Positions 1-9,208 of a DNA stretch of 64,000 nucleotides are shown here, one piece after another (positions within the stretch are counted from its first letter, which is position 1; each line of letters opens with the position of its first letter). A model generated the notes under the pieces. The model had not been told where the DNA came from, did not search any database, and worked only from the letters and a program-made list of their open reading frames with translations. This stretch comes from Planctomycetota bacterium (GTDB taxonomy: Bacteria; Planctomycetota; UBA1135; GCA-002686595), in assembly GCA_016795245.1 (NCBI GenBank), contig JAEUIA010000075.1:100737-164736 (forward strand), given 5' to 3'. The position numbers were made by a program, and so were the translations under genes.

Positions 1-1
1 C

Positions 2-934
2 CTGGCAGGCGCCTTCGTGCGCGGCATCTACGCCGCCGATCTCAGTGAACTCGGTGCCCGCAGCGCCTTCCCCAGGCTGTGGGACGCCGCAGTTCGTCGA
101 GGTGGGCTCGTGCGCGGCCTGTTGCTCGGCCGAAAAAAGGGTGGGGAGGAAAGTCGTTCCGTGCGTGTGCCGCGGACTTCGCTCGTGTCGTTTCCGGACG
201 GACTGCAGGAATTGGTCGGCGCACTTCGTCGTGATCTGGGTTCACGCGTGCGAACCGGTGTGGGGGTCGAGCGCATCGAGCGGTTCGGCAGCGGTTGGAA
301 CGTCGCGACGAGCGACGGGTCCTCCGTGTTCGCGGACCGCGTCGTGCTCGCCGTGCAGGCGCCGGCTGCGCGCGTTCTGCTCGAACGCGCGAATTTCGAG
401 GAAGAAGCGCGCGCGCTGGCGGCGATCGGGCACGCGAGTGTCACGGTCGTCCACCTGGCGTTTGCAAGCGGGCTCGAGCTCCCGCGCGGCTTCGGCTATC
501 TCGTGCCGCCGGCCGCTGAGGCCCGCGGTTCGATGGCGCCGCGCGCTCTAGGTACCATCTTCACGTCGAACCTCTTCCCCGGACGCGCGCCGAGCGGCGG
601 TTCGTCCTGCGCGAGCTTCTACCGCACCACCGACGTGAATTCGCTGTCCGACAACGAACGGATCGAACTGGCGCGCGCCGACCTGCGGCTCGCGCTCGCG
701 CGCACAGACGTTCCGCATCCGACGGCACATCACATTCAATGCTGGGATGACGTGATCCCTAGACTCGCTCCGGGTCACGATCGGCGCATGACCGAGCTGA
801 CGGGCGCGCTGCGCGAACGCTGCCCGAGCTTGCACCTGGCAGGCTCATACATCGGTGGCGTTTCGGTCGACTCCGTGATCGCGACCGGCCGCGCGACGGC
901 GCGTGACGTTCTCCGGCGGGAGCGGCGCGCGTGA
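2..934 (+). CDS. hemY: Protoporphyrinogen/coproporphyrinogen oxidase, C-terminal part (gene cut by window start)
   Basis: FAD-dependent HemY-type oxidase that aromatises protoporphyrinogen IX (or coproporphyrinogen III) late in haem synthesis. The reading frame is open from base 2, so the FAD-binding N-terminus lies outside the window and about 310 residues remain. What is visible is typical of the family: a segment reading FVRGIYAADLSELGARSAFP near the start, matching the family's 'G.YagdP..ls..aaFP' region, and a C-terminal FAD-contact motif, AGSYIGGVSVDSVIATG, about 25 residues from the end. The stop codon overlaps the GTG start of the next gene (GTGA at 931-934), so the two are translationally coupled. 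Which tetrapyrrole is the substrate cannot be told from this fragment. Confidence 0.88.
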   Translation: MAGAFVRGIYAADLSELGARSAFPRLWDAAVRRGGLVRGLLLGRKKGGEESRSVRVPRTSLVSFPDGLQELVGALRRDLGSRVRTGVGVERIERFGSGWNVATSDGSSVFADRVVLAVQAPAARVLLERANFEEEARALAAIGHASVTVVHLAFASGLELPRGFGYLVPPAAEARGSMAPRALGTIFTSNLFPGRAPSGGSSCASFYRTTDVNSLSDNERIELARADLRLALARTDVPHPTAHHIQCWDDVIPRLAPGHDRRMTELTGALRERCPSLHLAGSYIGGVSVDSVIATGRATARDVLRRERRA

Positions 935-1758
935 ACCAGGCCCTCCAGGCGCTGGGCGTCTTGCTGCCTGTGCTGTACGCGCTGTCGGCGTTGTTCCACG
1001 GCGTCGTGTTCAGTGGTGAACGCTCGCGGAAGGTCGATCCGCTGCGGCGTAACGTGCTCAACGCGACCATCGCCGTCCACTTCGCGTACTTCGCGACACG
1101 CGCAGTCGCATTGGAGCAGTTCCCGGCCAACGATCTGTGGTCGACAGTCTCCTTGATCGCGTTTTCGACGGCACTGGCCTACGCGCTCGTCGCGAGATTC
1201 GCCGGACACTCTGGCTCCGGAGGAGTGACACTCGGACTCGTGTTCGCGCTACAGCTCCTGGCTTCGGCGTTCGGCTCGTTCGAACCCGTCGCACGCGCCG
1301 GTGGAATGAGCCTGTGGGCAGTCATGCACGTCATTTCCAGCGCCGTTGCCGCAGCGGCGCTCGCGCTATCAGGAGTCCACGGAGCGCTGTACATCGTGCT
1401 CTTGCGCGAGATGCGGCAGCGGCGCTTCGGGGCGTGGTTCGACCACTTGCCCGATCTGGACATGCTGGCGAAGATGACGCGGCGCTCGGCGCTGTTCGGC
1501 TTCATCGGGCTGACCATCGGGCTCAACGTGGGCATCGGTCTGGCGCACGCGGAGAAAGTCCCGGGCTTCGGGTACGCACATCCCGAAGTGCTGCTGTCGC
1601 TGCTCTTGTGGATCCACTTCGGCGTGATCGCCTTCAGCGAGAAGATCCGCGGGTTCGGAGCGCGGCGCGCCTCGTACGCAGCGGCAGGCGGATTGGTGGC
1701 GCTGCTCTTGTCGCTGTTGCTCGTGTTGCTACCGCACTCGTTTCACTCGGGCCTCTGA
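931..1758 (+). CDS. hemX: HemX/CcsA-like cytochrome c assembly membrane protein
   Basis: Integral membrane protein of 275 residues with about eight hydrophobic segments running from the N-terminus (LGVLLPVLYALSALFHGVVF) to the C-terminus. It resembles the CcsA/HemX family. CcsA proteins handle haem for cytochrome c maturation. HemX of the Bacillus hem operon is reported to modulate glutamyl-tRNA reductase levels. Its place directly before hemA fits HemX. The GTG start at 931 overlaps the upstream stop, and its own stop overlaps the hemA start (TGATG at 1756-1760). I infer a role in haem handling or HemA control; a plain cytochrome c assembly role is the alternative. Confidence 0.75.
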   Translation: MNQALQALGVLLPVLYALSALFHGVVFSGERSRKVDPLRRNVLNATIAVHFAYFATRAVALEQFPANDLWSTVSLIAFSTALAYALVARFAGHSGSGGVTLGLVFALQLLASAFGSFEPVARAGGMSLWAVMHVISSAVAAAALALSGVHGALYIVLLREMRQRRFGAWFDHLPDLDMLAKMTRRSALFGFIGLTIGLNVGIGLAHAEKVPGFGYAHPEVLLSLLLWIHFGVIAFSEKIRGFGARRASYAAAGGLVALLLSLLLVLLPHSFHSGL

Positions 1759-3002
1759 TGGACTCTCAATCCACATTGACGCTCGTCGGGCTCTCGCACC
1801 GCACCGCCCCGGTGGCCGTGCGCGAGCGCTATGTGGTGAATCAAGCGGATTTGACGCCCTGCCTCAAGGCGTTGCTCGAGATCGAGGGCGTGCGCGAGGC
1901 GTTCGTGCTCTCGACCTGCAACCGGACCGAAGTCCTCGTCGTCGGGCCGCGAGGCGTCGACGTGGCCACGCAGGTCAAGGCGCAGATCTTCCGCAATCTG
2001 GCGCCCGAGCACAGCTACTCGTACGAGAACGTGCCGGCGGTGATCCACACGTTGCGCGTCGCGTCCGGCCTGGACAGCATGATCGTCGGCGAGAGCGAGG
2101 TGCTGGCGCAGATCAAGCGCGGCTTCGATTCAGCCGAGGCTGCCAGGTCTCTGGGCACGACCTTGCGCGCGCTCGTTCAGCAGGCCTTGCGCGTCGGCAA
2201 GCGTGTACGCAGCGAGACCGAAGTCGGCCAAGGCACGCTCTCCGTCGCACGCGTGGCGATCGACCTCGCTCAACGCGCTTTCGGCAAACTCCACGACGAG
2301 GCGGCGTTGATCATCGGCGCGGGCGAGACAGGCGTGCTCACGGCGCGACACTTGAAGGCTGAGGGCATCGGCTCGCTGGCGTTCGCCAACCGCACGCTCG
2401 AACGCGCGCGGCTCGTGGCGGCCGATTTCGACGCGGATGCGCACGGCCTCGAACAGCTGAGCGACCTGATCCGCGGCGTCGACCTCGTCATCGCCTGCGT
2501 CGAAGGCCAGTCCGCCGTTCTCGACGCGACCGTTTTCGATCGGCGCGCGATCTCGCGGCGCGACAAGCCGCTGCTCGTCATCGATCTGTCGATGCCGCGC
2601 GCCGTGGCCGCCGATGTGGCCAAGATCAGCGCCAACGTGCTCGTGTACGACCTCGACGATCTTGCGCGCGTGGTGCAGGAAAACGAACAAGGCCGACAGC
2701 GCGCCGTTCATGCGGCCGACACGATCCTCGTCGGCGAGCTGCACAAGTTCTTGAGTCTGCGCACGTACGCGTCCTTCTCACCGGCGATCGCGGTCATGCG
2801 CGAACGCTTCGAGAAGACGCGCGAAGAGGCACTCGACGCGATCGCGGGTGCGCGTACGGATCCACGCGAGGTCCAATTGGCGCACGAGCTGACGCGCAAG
2901 CTGCTCGACGTCGCACTTGATCAGCTCAAGGAGAGCGCGCGCCGCACCAGTTCGGAGGACGCCCTCGCCCGCGAGTACCAACGCTTCGTGGAGGGACGGT
3001 GA
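1758..3002 (+). CDS. hemA: Glutamyl-tRNA reductase
   Basis: Reduces glutamyl-tRNA(Glu) to glutamate-1-semialdehyde, the first committed step of the C5 pathway to 5-aminolevulinate. The 414-residue product has the GLSHRTAPV motif at residues 11-19, the catalytic cysteine in LSTCNRTEV (Cys54), the GESEVLAQIK motif, an NADPH-binding segment (IIGAGETG) and a C-terminal dimerisation helix region. The ATG at 1758 was chosen over a much longer upstream reading because it overlaps the preceding stop (TGATG) and gives the family's normal length. Its stop overlaps the GTG of hemC. With hemL downstream, the cell makes ALA from glutamate rather than glycine. Confidence 0.97.
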   Translation: MDSQSTLTLVGLSHRTAPVAVRERYVVNQADLTPCLKALLEIEGVREAFVLSTCNRTEVLVVGPRGVDVATQVKAQIFRNLAPEHSYSYENVPAVIHTLRVASGLDSMIVGESEVLAQIKRGFDSAEAARSLGTTLRALVQQALRVGKRVRSETEVGQGTLSVARVAIDLAQRAFGKLHDEAALIIGAGETGVLTARHLKAEGIGSLAFANRTLERARLVAADFDADAHGLEQLSDLIRGVDLVIACVEGQSAVLDATVFDRRAISRRDKPLLVIDLSMPRAVAADVAKISANVLVYDLDDLARVVQENEQGRQRAVHAADTILVGELHKFLSLRTYASFSPAIAVMRERFEKTREEALDAIAGARTDPREVQLAHELTRKLLDVALDQLKESARRTSSEDALAREYQRFVEGR

Positions 3003-3919
3003 AGTTCGTGCTCGCGACGCGCGGAAGTCCGCTCGCCTTGTGGCAAGCGCACGAGACCCGGCGTCTCTTGCTCGCTCGGCATCCGGATTGGGATGTCGTG
3101 CTCTTGCCGGTGCAAAGCGCGGGCGACAAGGATTCGAAAACTGAACTGGCGCGCTTCGGATTGACGGGAATCTTCACCGCCGAAGTCGATCATGCCGTCG
3201 TGTCCGAAAAGGCTCACGCAGGCGTGCACAGCCTGAAGGACATGACCACGTCCCTGCACGAGCGCCTGACTCTCGCCGCGTGTCTCGCGCGCGGGCCGGC
3301 CGAAGACGTGTTGCTCACGACCGACAGGCGATGCCTCGCTGACCTTCCCGCGGGCGCACGCGTCGCGACGGGTTCGGTGCGACGTGTCGCGATGATCCGT
3401 CGCTTGCGCCCGGACCTCGAACTCGTCGGCATCCGCGGCAACGTCGAAACGCGCTTGAGAAAGCTCGCGGACGGCGAGGCCGAAGCGCTGGTCATGGCGC
3501 GCGCCGGGCTGGAACGCCTGGGTTTGACGGATCACATCAGCGAAGTGTTCGACGTCGAACGCTCGGTGCCCGCCGTGGGCCAAGGCATCGTCGGCATCAC
3601 ATGTCGCGTCGAGGACTCGGACACGATCGCGGCGCTGACGGGGATCGCTCACGCCGCGTCGTTCGCGGCGGCACGAGCGGAGCGCGCGTTGTTGCACGCC
3701 TTGCACGGGGGCTGCAACGCGCCGGTCGGCGGACACGCGACCTGTTCCGGCGTGGAACTCGCCCTGCACGCTCGTGTGCTGGCACTCGACGGTCGGGAAT
3801 GCGTCGAGGATCGCATCACGGGTCACATGGATCACGCGTCGCAACTGGGAGAAACGCTCGCGCGACGCTTGAACGAGCGTGGCGCCAAGCGATTGATCGA
3901 CGCAGCGAGGGAGTCATGA
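2999..3919 (+). CDS. hemC: Hydroxymethylbilane synthase (porphobilinogen deaminase)
   Basis: Condenses four porphobilinogen molecules into hydroxymethylbilane. The 306-residue product has the usual landmarks: ATRGSPLALWQ at the N-terminus, SLKDM with the catalytic aspartate (Asp81), GSVRR, GIRGNVETRL, and the dipyrromethane cofactor cysteine in HGGCNAPVGG (Cys239). Many family members read EGGC at that site. The GTG start overlaps the hemA stop (GTGA) and the stop overlaps the hemD start (ATGA), so hemA, hemC and hemD are translationally coupled. Confidence 0.97.
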   Translation: MKFVLATRGSPLALWQAHETRRLLLARHPDWDVVLLPVQSAGDKDSKTELARFGLTGIFTAEVDHAVVSEKAHAGVHSLKDMTTSLHERLTLAACLARGPAEDVLLTTDRRCLADLPAGARVATGSVRRVAMIRRLRPDLELVGIRGNVETRLRKLADGEAEALVMARAGLERLGLTDHISEVFDVERSVPAVGQGIVGITCRVEDSDTIAALTGIAHAASFAAARAERALLHALHGGCNAPVGGHATCSGVELALHARVLALDGRECVEDRITGHMDHASQLGETLARRLNERGAKRLIDAARES

Positions 3920-4620
3920 AGCGCGTGTTGATCACAGGGCCCTCCACCCACATCACCGAGTGGAGTGAAGCCGCACGCTCCGTGCGCTGGACCGCGATCG
4001 AGTTCCCCTTGCTCGCAGTCTTCGACAAGAACACGGCCCCCGTAGACGTCCTGGGCAGCACGCCGGAGATCGACTGGATCTGTGTCACGAGTTCCAATGC
4101 ACTGCCTTTCATAAAACGCGCGCTGGCCGAGTTCCCGAACCTCGCCGTCATCCCCGCTGCCGCTGTCGGCGACCGCACCACCAATGAACTCGCGCGCTTG
4201 GGCTGCTCGATCGCGCTCGAACCTTCAACCGACGCGCACGAACTGGCAGAGCGTGTTTCGTCGCGCGCTTCACGATCGGCGCGGGTCTTGTGGCCGCACG
4301 GTGATCGCTCGGACGAGTTCGCGCACATCTTGCGTGGCCGTCGTCTGACGGTGGTCGATCCGATCGTGTACGAATCACGCTCGCGCGACGATCTCGAGAT
4401 TCCTGCTAGCGACGTGGTCTTCTTTGCGAGTCCGTCCGCCGTCGGCGCCTGGCATGAGCGCGCGGCGACCGGCGACGGTCCACGCCTCGCCATCGCGATC
4501 GGCGGCACTACTTTGTCGGCACTGCACGCGGAGACCGAAGCACGTTTCGAGCGCTTGATGGTTCTGCCGGCTCCGACGCCTGAAGCCTTCGCGGACGCGC
4601 TGGCACACGTAGACATCTGA
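3916..4620 (+). CDS. hemD: Uroporphyrinogen-III synthase
   Basis: Cyclises and inverts ring D of hydroxymethylbilane to give uroporphyrinogen III. HemD is poorly conserved, so the call rests on length (234 residues), a two-domain alternating beta/alpha pattern, short motifs such as [10 protein letters not shown] (residues ~54-63) and [13 protein letters not shown] (~170-182), and its position directly after hemC with a 4-base ATGA overlap. No fused methyltransferase domain is present, unlike CobA-HemD fusions in some bacteria. Confidence 0.9.
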   Translation: MKRVLITGPSTHITEWSEAARSVRWTAIEFPLLAVFDKNTAPVDVLGSTPEIDWICVTSSNALPFIKRALAEFPNLAVIPAAAVGDRTTNELARLGCSIALEPSTDAHELAERVSSRASRSARVLWPHGDRSDEFAHILRGRRLTVVDPIVYESRSRDDLEIPASDVVFFASPSAVGAWHERAATGDGPRLAIAIGGTTLSALHAETEARFERLMVLPAPTPEAFADALAHVDI

Positions 4621-4691
4621 ACGTCTCACGGGCGGCAGGCGACAGCCGCCACCGCGAGCGATACTCTCCAGCGTCCGCAACTGGAAACGAC

Positions 4692-5732
4692 ATGAGCTAT
4701 TCACCCTCCAAAGGCATGACACCCGGTCCGGGTGAAGAACTGCCGCCGCTCCCGCCCGACTTCCTGATCGAGAGGCCGCGTCGCTTGCGCCGAACGCCTG
4801 CGATCCGGCGCCTCGTACGCGAGACCAACCTCACACGCGATGACTTGATCCTGCCGCTCTTCGTCGTCGAAGGCAGCGGCGTGCGCGATGAAGTCAAGTC
4901 GATGCCCGGCGTGTACCGCGAATCAGTTGATCGCATCGTCGAGACGTGTATGCAGGCGGAACAGCTCGGCATCCCCGGCGTGATCCTGTTCGGCGTGCCG
5001 AAGAAGAAGGACCCCGAAGGTCACGCCGCGTGGAGTCCGGACGGGATCGTGCAACGCGCGCTGGAGAAGATCGAACGCTCCGTGCCGAACATCTTGCGCA
5101 TCGCCGACCTGTGTTTCTGCGAGTACACCGACCACGGCCACTGCGGCGTGCTCACGCCCGAAGGTGACGTCGACAACGACGCGACGCTCGAGAACCTCGA
5201 ACTGCAGGCCGTCGCCCTCGCCGACGCCGGCGCGCAGATCGTCGCGCCCAGCGGCATGATGGACGGCATGGTCGCATCGATTCGCGCCGCGCTCGACGAG
5301 ACCCACCACGTCAACACGACGATCCTGTCGTACGCGGTGAAGTACTCGTCCGGCTTCTACGGCCCGTTCCGCGACGCCGCTGATTCGGCGCCCGCGTTCG
5401 GCGACCGCAACACGTACCAGATGGATCCGGCGAACGGGCGTGAAGCGCTGAAGGAAGCCGCGATCGACATCGACCAGGGCGCCGACATGTTGATGGTCAA
5501 GCCTGCGCTGCCCTATCTCGACATCGTGCGCCGCGTGAAGGACAAGTTCGACGTGCCGGTCTGCGCGTACCAGGTCTCCGGCGAGTACGCGATGCTGAAA
5601 GCCGCTGCCAAGAACGGCTGGCTGGATGAGGAACGCGTGATGCGCGAGTCCTTGACGTGTATCAAACGCGCCGGCGCCGACTTCATTCTGACGTACTACG
5701 CGCGCGAGATGGCGAAGCTCTTGAAGGCCTAG
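4692..5732 (+). CDS. hemB: Porphobilinogen synthase (5-aminolevulinate dehydratase)
   Basis: Condenses two 5-aminolevulinate molecules into porphobilinogen. The product is 346 residues. Both Schiff-base lysines are in recognisable motifs: Lys217 in [15 protein letters not shown] and Lys270 in [12 protein letters not shown]. The segment [14 protein letters not shown] has cysteines at 141, 143 and 151, matching the three-cysteine catalytic zinc site of zinc-dependent enzymes. A 72-bp gap separates it from hemD and holds a small inverted repeat (ggcggc 4631-4636 / gccgcc 4645-4650). hemB therefore probably has some independent expression, though it is likely co-transcribed with the genes before it. 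Confidence 0.97.
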   Translation: MSYSPSKGMTPGPGEELPPLPPDFLIERPRRLRRTPAIRRLVRETNLTRDDLILPLFVVEGSGVRDEVKSMPGVYRESVDRIVETCMQAEQLGIPGVILFGVPKKKDPEGHAAWSPDGIVQRALEKIERSVPNILRIADLCFCEYTDHGHCGVLTPEGDVDNDATLENLELQAVALADAGAQIVAPSGMMDGMVASIRAALDETHHVNTTILSYAVKYSSGFYGPFRDAADSAPAFGDRNTYQMDPANGREALKEAAIDIDQGADMLMVKPALPYLDIVRRVKDKFDVPVCAYQVSGEYAMLKAAAKNGWLDEERVMRESLTCIKRAGADFILTYYAREMAKLLKA

Positions 5733-5751
5733 AAGGGTCTTCTCAACGGCT

Positions 5752-5788
5752 GCGGGCCGCGCACCTGTGTCCAGGGAGCGCGGCCCGC
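5752..5788. terminator. Strong hairpin between convergent genes, probable bidirectional terminator
   Basis: An 11-bp perfect inverted repeat (gcgggccgcgc at 5752-5762, gcgcggcccgc at 5778-5788) with a 15-nt loop lies between the hemB stop and the stop of the opposing exported-protein gene. It lacks a clear U-tract, so it may work as a Rho-assisted or bidirectional terminator. Confidence 0.6.
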
Positions 5789-5809
5789 GGTCTTCGATTC
5801 AGGCGACGT

Positions 5810-7537
5810 TCAAGGTCCCCAAACCAACGTCAACCCTTGAGTCAGGTCGTAGTTGTTGGCCGTGCACAAGCCGGGCACCGACCGATACCAGCACTGGTAG
5901 TGCTTCGTCTGCCCGTTCGTCGCTCCGCCTTGGACGTGAATCGGATTCGGAGTCAGGCCCCCCGGATACGAAGCGACGCCCGAGGACGGGAACACGACAC
6001 CGAGGCGGATGATGCCGCCTGTCGCGCACAGATGTCCGTCGCCGAAGTTGATCGGCGAAGCGGCCAGCGTGTTCGACTGGAAGAAGAGCCCCGGGCCGGG
6101 GATGTCCGTCGCCGTCAACACGAGCGTGTCGGTTCCCAGCGACGCCCCGGCGATACCGGTGGCCGAGAGAATCGCGCCGCCGGCGAAGGCCGAACTGCCG
6201 CAGCCGTGTCCAGCCGCTCCCGTGTTCGCGCACGGACACGGAGCGCCGGTGCCGTCGCCCAGACAGAACGGGGTGGACGGCGTCGTGATCGGTCCGCGGT
6301 CGAGGAGGAACGCCGCGTCGATGCCTCCGGTCAGCCGGCCCTCGAAGATCACGTAGCGCCCGTCGGCGCTGATCCAGAAAGAATCCTGAACACTGGCAAC
6401 GAACTCGATCACGATCCCACCAGCCGTCGTCACGCCTTCTTGAACGAGCAGCTCGTGGTTGACGAAGAGGCCCGTATCACGCGTCGTGTCGGGGTCGTTC
6501 CAGTCCCCCCACCAAAAGACGTTGCCGCTGGCGTCGGCGCGCACAACCGTCCCGAAGGCGGTGAACGTGAACCCGCCGATGGCCGGAAGGCCGGATCCTT
6601 CCTGCACCAGGACGGCACCGTCCACGATGATCACTTCGTCGTCGGTCGTCGCGCCGTCGAGGTTGGCGCGGTAGACGATGTGTCCGCCGTTGCTGATGTC
6701 GACGGGTCTGCTGTCCACGATTTCGTAGTTGCGGCCCGCGACTGGAGACGCGCTACCCTCGCGCGCGATGATCACGGGACCGGTCCCGTCGTCGTGAACG
6801 AGCGCCACGTCCGAAGTCGCAGCTCCCGTCATGTCCGCGAGGTACAGCACGGCCCCGGACGAGTTCATCGCGTACCCGTACGGAGCGGTCTCCAATTCGG
6901 CCAGCGTCTCCATGCCGAAGCCCGGCAAGTTGTCGCCCTTCTTCACGAGAACGGTCTCGGACACCAGCGCGAACGCGGGATCCAATTGCAGTCGCACGAG
7001 CGCGCGATCGGTCGTACCCGCGATCGCCGGGTCGTCGACCGTGGCCATGACGAGCAGTTGACCGGAGTCGTTCCACTTCGTTCCGAAGAACCCCCTGTAG
7101 ACCGTGCCCGCCGAGAATTGCGGCGCGATGGAGACATCGCTCTCTTGGAGCAGCAGCGTCGAATTCACGAAGATGCCTGAGTCGGTATCGGTCGTCAGGC
7201 CGCTGAGGAAGAAGTTCCACCCGCTCGTGCCCGCTTCGTTGATCGTGATGTCATCGAATGAGCTGATGGACGATCCGAGCGGCAACGGCAACGCATCGCC
7301 TTCCTGCAAGAACACCGGCCCGTTCTTGAACATCGTAGAAAGGCCGCTGTTGGTCGAAGTCTCGACCAGCCATGTGCCGGATGAGTTCACAGCCAGGTTG
7401 TCGATCGCGGTGACTATGCCCGCGGCTCCGGCGGAGTCGCCGTCTTTGACCAAGACCGTGATGACTTGTGCGGGTAAGGCCGCAGAAAGCGCGACGAGAG
7501 CACAGTAAGAAAGAGCCTGGGCTCGGATGTAAATCAT
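5810..7537 (-). CDS. Exported repeat protein with Cys-rich C-terminal domain
   Basis: Predicted exported protein of 575 residues with unknown function. The ATG at 7537 was chosen because it starts a signal peptide (MIYIRAQALSYCALVALSAA, then LPAQ) and has an AGGAG ribosome site just upstream. Seven copies of a short strand motif follow, at residues ~28, 75, 128, 196, 256, 309 and 363: VLVKDGD, VFLQEGD, LLLQESD, VLVKKGD, IIAREGS, VLVQEGS and LLVQEGV. They are spaced 47-68 residues apart, which suggests a seven-bladed propeller-like fold (inference). From about residue 425 it carries a Cys-rich domain starting FCLGDGTGAPCPCANTG and ending near HYQCWYRSVPGLCT. The same domain ends the exported protein at 34009-36081. 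It separates hemB from hemL on the opposite strand. Confidence 0.8.
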   Translation of the reverse strand: MIYIRAQALSYCALVALSAALPAQVITVLVKDGDSAGAAGIVTAIDNLAVNSSGTWLVETSTNSGLSTMFKNGPVFLQEGDALPLPLGSSISSFDDITINEAGTSGWNFFLSGLTTDTDSGIFVNSTLLLQESDVSIAPQFSAGTVYRGFFGTKWNDSGQLLVMATVDDPAIAGTTDRALVRLQLDPAFALVSETVLVKKGDNLPGFGMETLAELETAPYGYAMNSSGAVLYLADMTGAATSDVALVHDDGTGPVIIAREGSASPVAGRNYEIVDSRPVDISNGGHIVYRANLDGATTDDEVIIVDGAVLVQEGSGLPAIGGFTFTAFGTVVRADASGNVFWWGDWNDPDTTRDTGLFVNHELLVQEGVTTAGGIVIEFVASVQDSFWISADGRYVIFEGRLTGGIDAAFLLDRGPITTPSTPFCLGDGTGAPCPCANTGAAGHGCGSSAFAGGAILSATGIAGASLGTDTLVLTATDIPGPGLFFQSNTLAASPINFGDGHLCATGGIIRLGVVFPSSGVASYPGGLTPNPIHVQGGATNGQTKHYQCWYRSVPGLCTANNYDLTQGLTLVWGP

Positions 7538-7646
7538 GGTTGTCTCCTGAGTGAACGGTTCCAGGCCTAACGTACGCGCATTCCATCGATCCCGAAACAC
7601 GCAGCGGGGTACTTTTTCCGGACCGAGTGCACCTGCACACGATGAT

Positions 7647-9140
7647 TCACTTGGGAGTCTTGGTCGCAACTCCCCCGCGTGCAGCCTCAAATGCGGCGTC
7701 AGCCTCCTCCTTGCGGTCGAGTACGGTCAACACACGGGCGCGCCCCTCGTGTGCCTGGAGCAGGCGCGGATCGATCGCTATCGCGCGGTCGAAAGCTTCC
7801 AGCGCATCCTCGAATCGGCCGAGATCGGCCAGCACCCAGCCACGCAACTTGTGCGATTGTGGGTCCATGGGATCGGCTCGCAGCATCTCATCACAGGCGG
7901 ACAGTGCGAGTGCTGGCCGCTCAAGCGCGCGCAAAGCCAAAGCGCGCCCCGATAACGTTGCGGTGTCCCTCGCGCCCAATTCGATGGCTGCGTCGAATGC
8001 GGAAAGCGCCTCGGGATAGCGCTTCTGCAGCATGAGGGCGTTGGCAAGTCCCGTGTGGGGTGCGGCGTACTGTGCATCCAGCGCGATCGCAGCAGCGTAT
8101 GCGGTCAGCGCCTCTTCAGGCCGCCCAACATCGACGAGTGAGTTGCCGCGGCCGTTCTGAGCCCCGGCGTTGCGCGGTTCCAGCTGGATCACGGTCTCGA
8201 ACTCACTCAGCGCTTCGAGACCGCGGCCTTCGGCGCGCAGGATGATGCCGCGACCTTGGTGCGCAGTCGGATTCGCGGGGTCGAGCGCAAGCGCTCGTTC
8301 GAAAGAGGCGAGCGCTTCTCTGGTGCGTCCCATGGCAAGCAGGGCGTTTCCACGGCCGCCGAGCGGACTGGCGTAGTTGTGATCAAGGCGGATAGCTGCG
8401 TCGAATTCTGTAAGCGCGGCTTCGTAGCGTCCGAGCACGTTGAGCGCGTTCCCACGCCCGTTGTGCGCGACCACATCTCGCGGCGCAAGGCGCACTGCCT
8501 CGTCGAATGCAATCAACGCCTCTTCAGCGCGCCCAGCAGCGATCAGCGCGTTGCCGAGATTGACAAGTACGGACGCATCGGCCGGCGAGAGCTCGCGCGC
8601 CCGTTGGAACTCAGCCAAGGCCGCCGCATGATCGCCCATGTCACGCAGCACGTATCCGAGCCCTTCGTGGCTCGAAGCATCGCGAGGATCAAGCGCGAGC
8701 GCCCCACGAAACGCCGCGAGTGCGTCGTCATTTCGGCCTTGTGCGCGCAACACGTGCGCACGAATGCGGAACGCGCGTACGCGCTGGGCGGGGCACAGAA
8801 CCTCGGCCTCGCGCGACAGTTCGGTGGCGCGTGCAAGCCTCTCGACGTCAGCGGTGTAGCGCAGGATGCTCGTCGCCATCGGCTGGCCGCCGAGCGCGTC
8901 CCAGGCCGAATCCAGCTTGCGCTCGGCCGACAGGCATTCGACCTGCTCGCGCTGTTCACGCTGTTCACGAGCGACCTGCCGCGCGCTCAGGAAGCCGAGG
9001 AGGCCGAGCGTTGCGCCGCTCAAGCCAGACACCATCAACACGACTCTTTGCGCAATCTCAAACTGCGACAGCCCACGCTTCGATTCGTCGCTCACAACGG
9101 GTGCGATGGTCGCTTGCTTGCTGCGCTTGGATCGGGCCAT
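7647..9140 (-). CDS. Membrane-anchored tetratricopeptide repeat protein
   Basis: A 497-residue protein with one hydrophobic segment near the N-terminus (VVLMVSGLSGATLGLLGFL, about residues 33-51), then a charged linker (ARQVAREQREQREQVE), then about ten consecutive 34-residue TPR units from about residue 120 to the end. The units read like 'A...G.GN.L...GR.EEAL..FD.AI.LDP'. TPRs mediate protein-protein contacts; no enzyme domain is visible. It is transcribed away from hemL, and the intervening 68 bp must hold both promoters. Its partner is unknown. Confidence 0.85.
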   Translation of the reverse strand: MARSKRSKQATIAPVVSDESKRGLSQFEIAQRVVLMVSGLSGATLGLLGFLSARQVAREQREQREQVECLSAERKLDSAWDALGGQPMATSILRYTADVERLARATELSREAEVLCPAQRVRAFRIRAHVLRAQGRNDDALAAFRGALALDPRDASSHEGLGYVLRDMGDHAAALAEFQRARELSPADASVLVNLGNALIAAGRAEEALIAFDEAVRLAPRDVVAHNGRGNALNVLGRYEAALTEFDAAIRLDHNYASPLGGRGNALLAMGRTREALASFERALALDPANPTAHQGRGIILRAEGRGLEALSEFETVIQLEPRNAGAQNGRGNSLVDVGRPEEALTAYAAAIALDAQYAAPHTGLANALMLQKRYPEALSAFDAAIELGARDTATLSGRALALRALERPALALSACDEMLRADPMDPQSHKLRGWVLADLGRFEDALEAFDRAIAIDPRLLQAHEGRARVLTVLDRKEEADAAFEAARGGVATKTPK

Positions 9141-9208
9141 GACGGGTGTGGGTCTCGGCGGTTCACAACGAGCTTATCTCAGGCGCGCTCGATGGGCATA
9201 CTGCCGGT

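Noticed and set aside
1137..1757. N-terminal extension of hemA
   Set aside because: Overlaps the hemX-like gene in another frame; the ATG at 1758 gives the conserved HemA start.
5657..7180. Plus-strand frame overlapping the seven-motif exported gene
   Set aside because: Shadow of the minus-strand gene; no ribosome site or recognisable domain.
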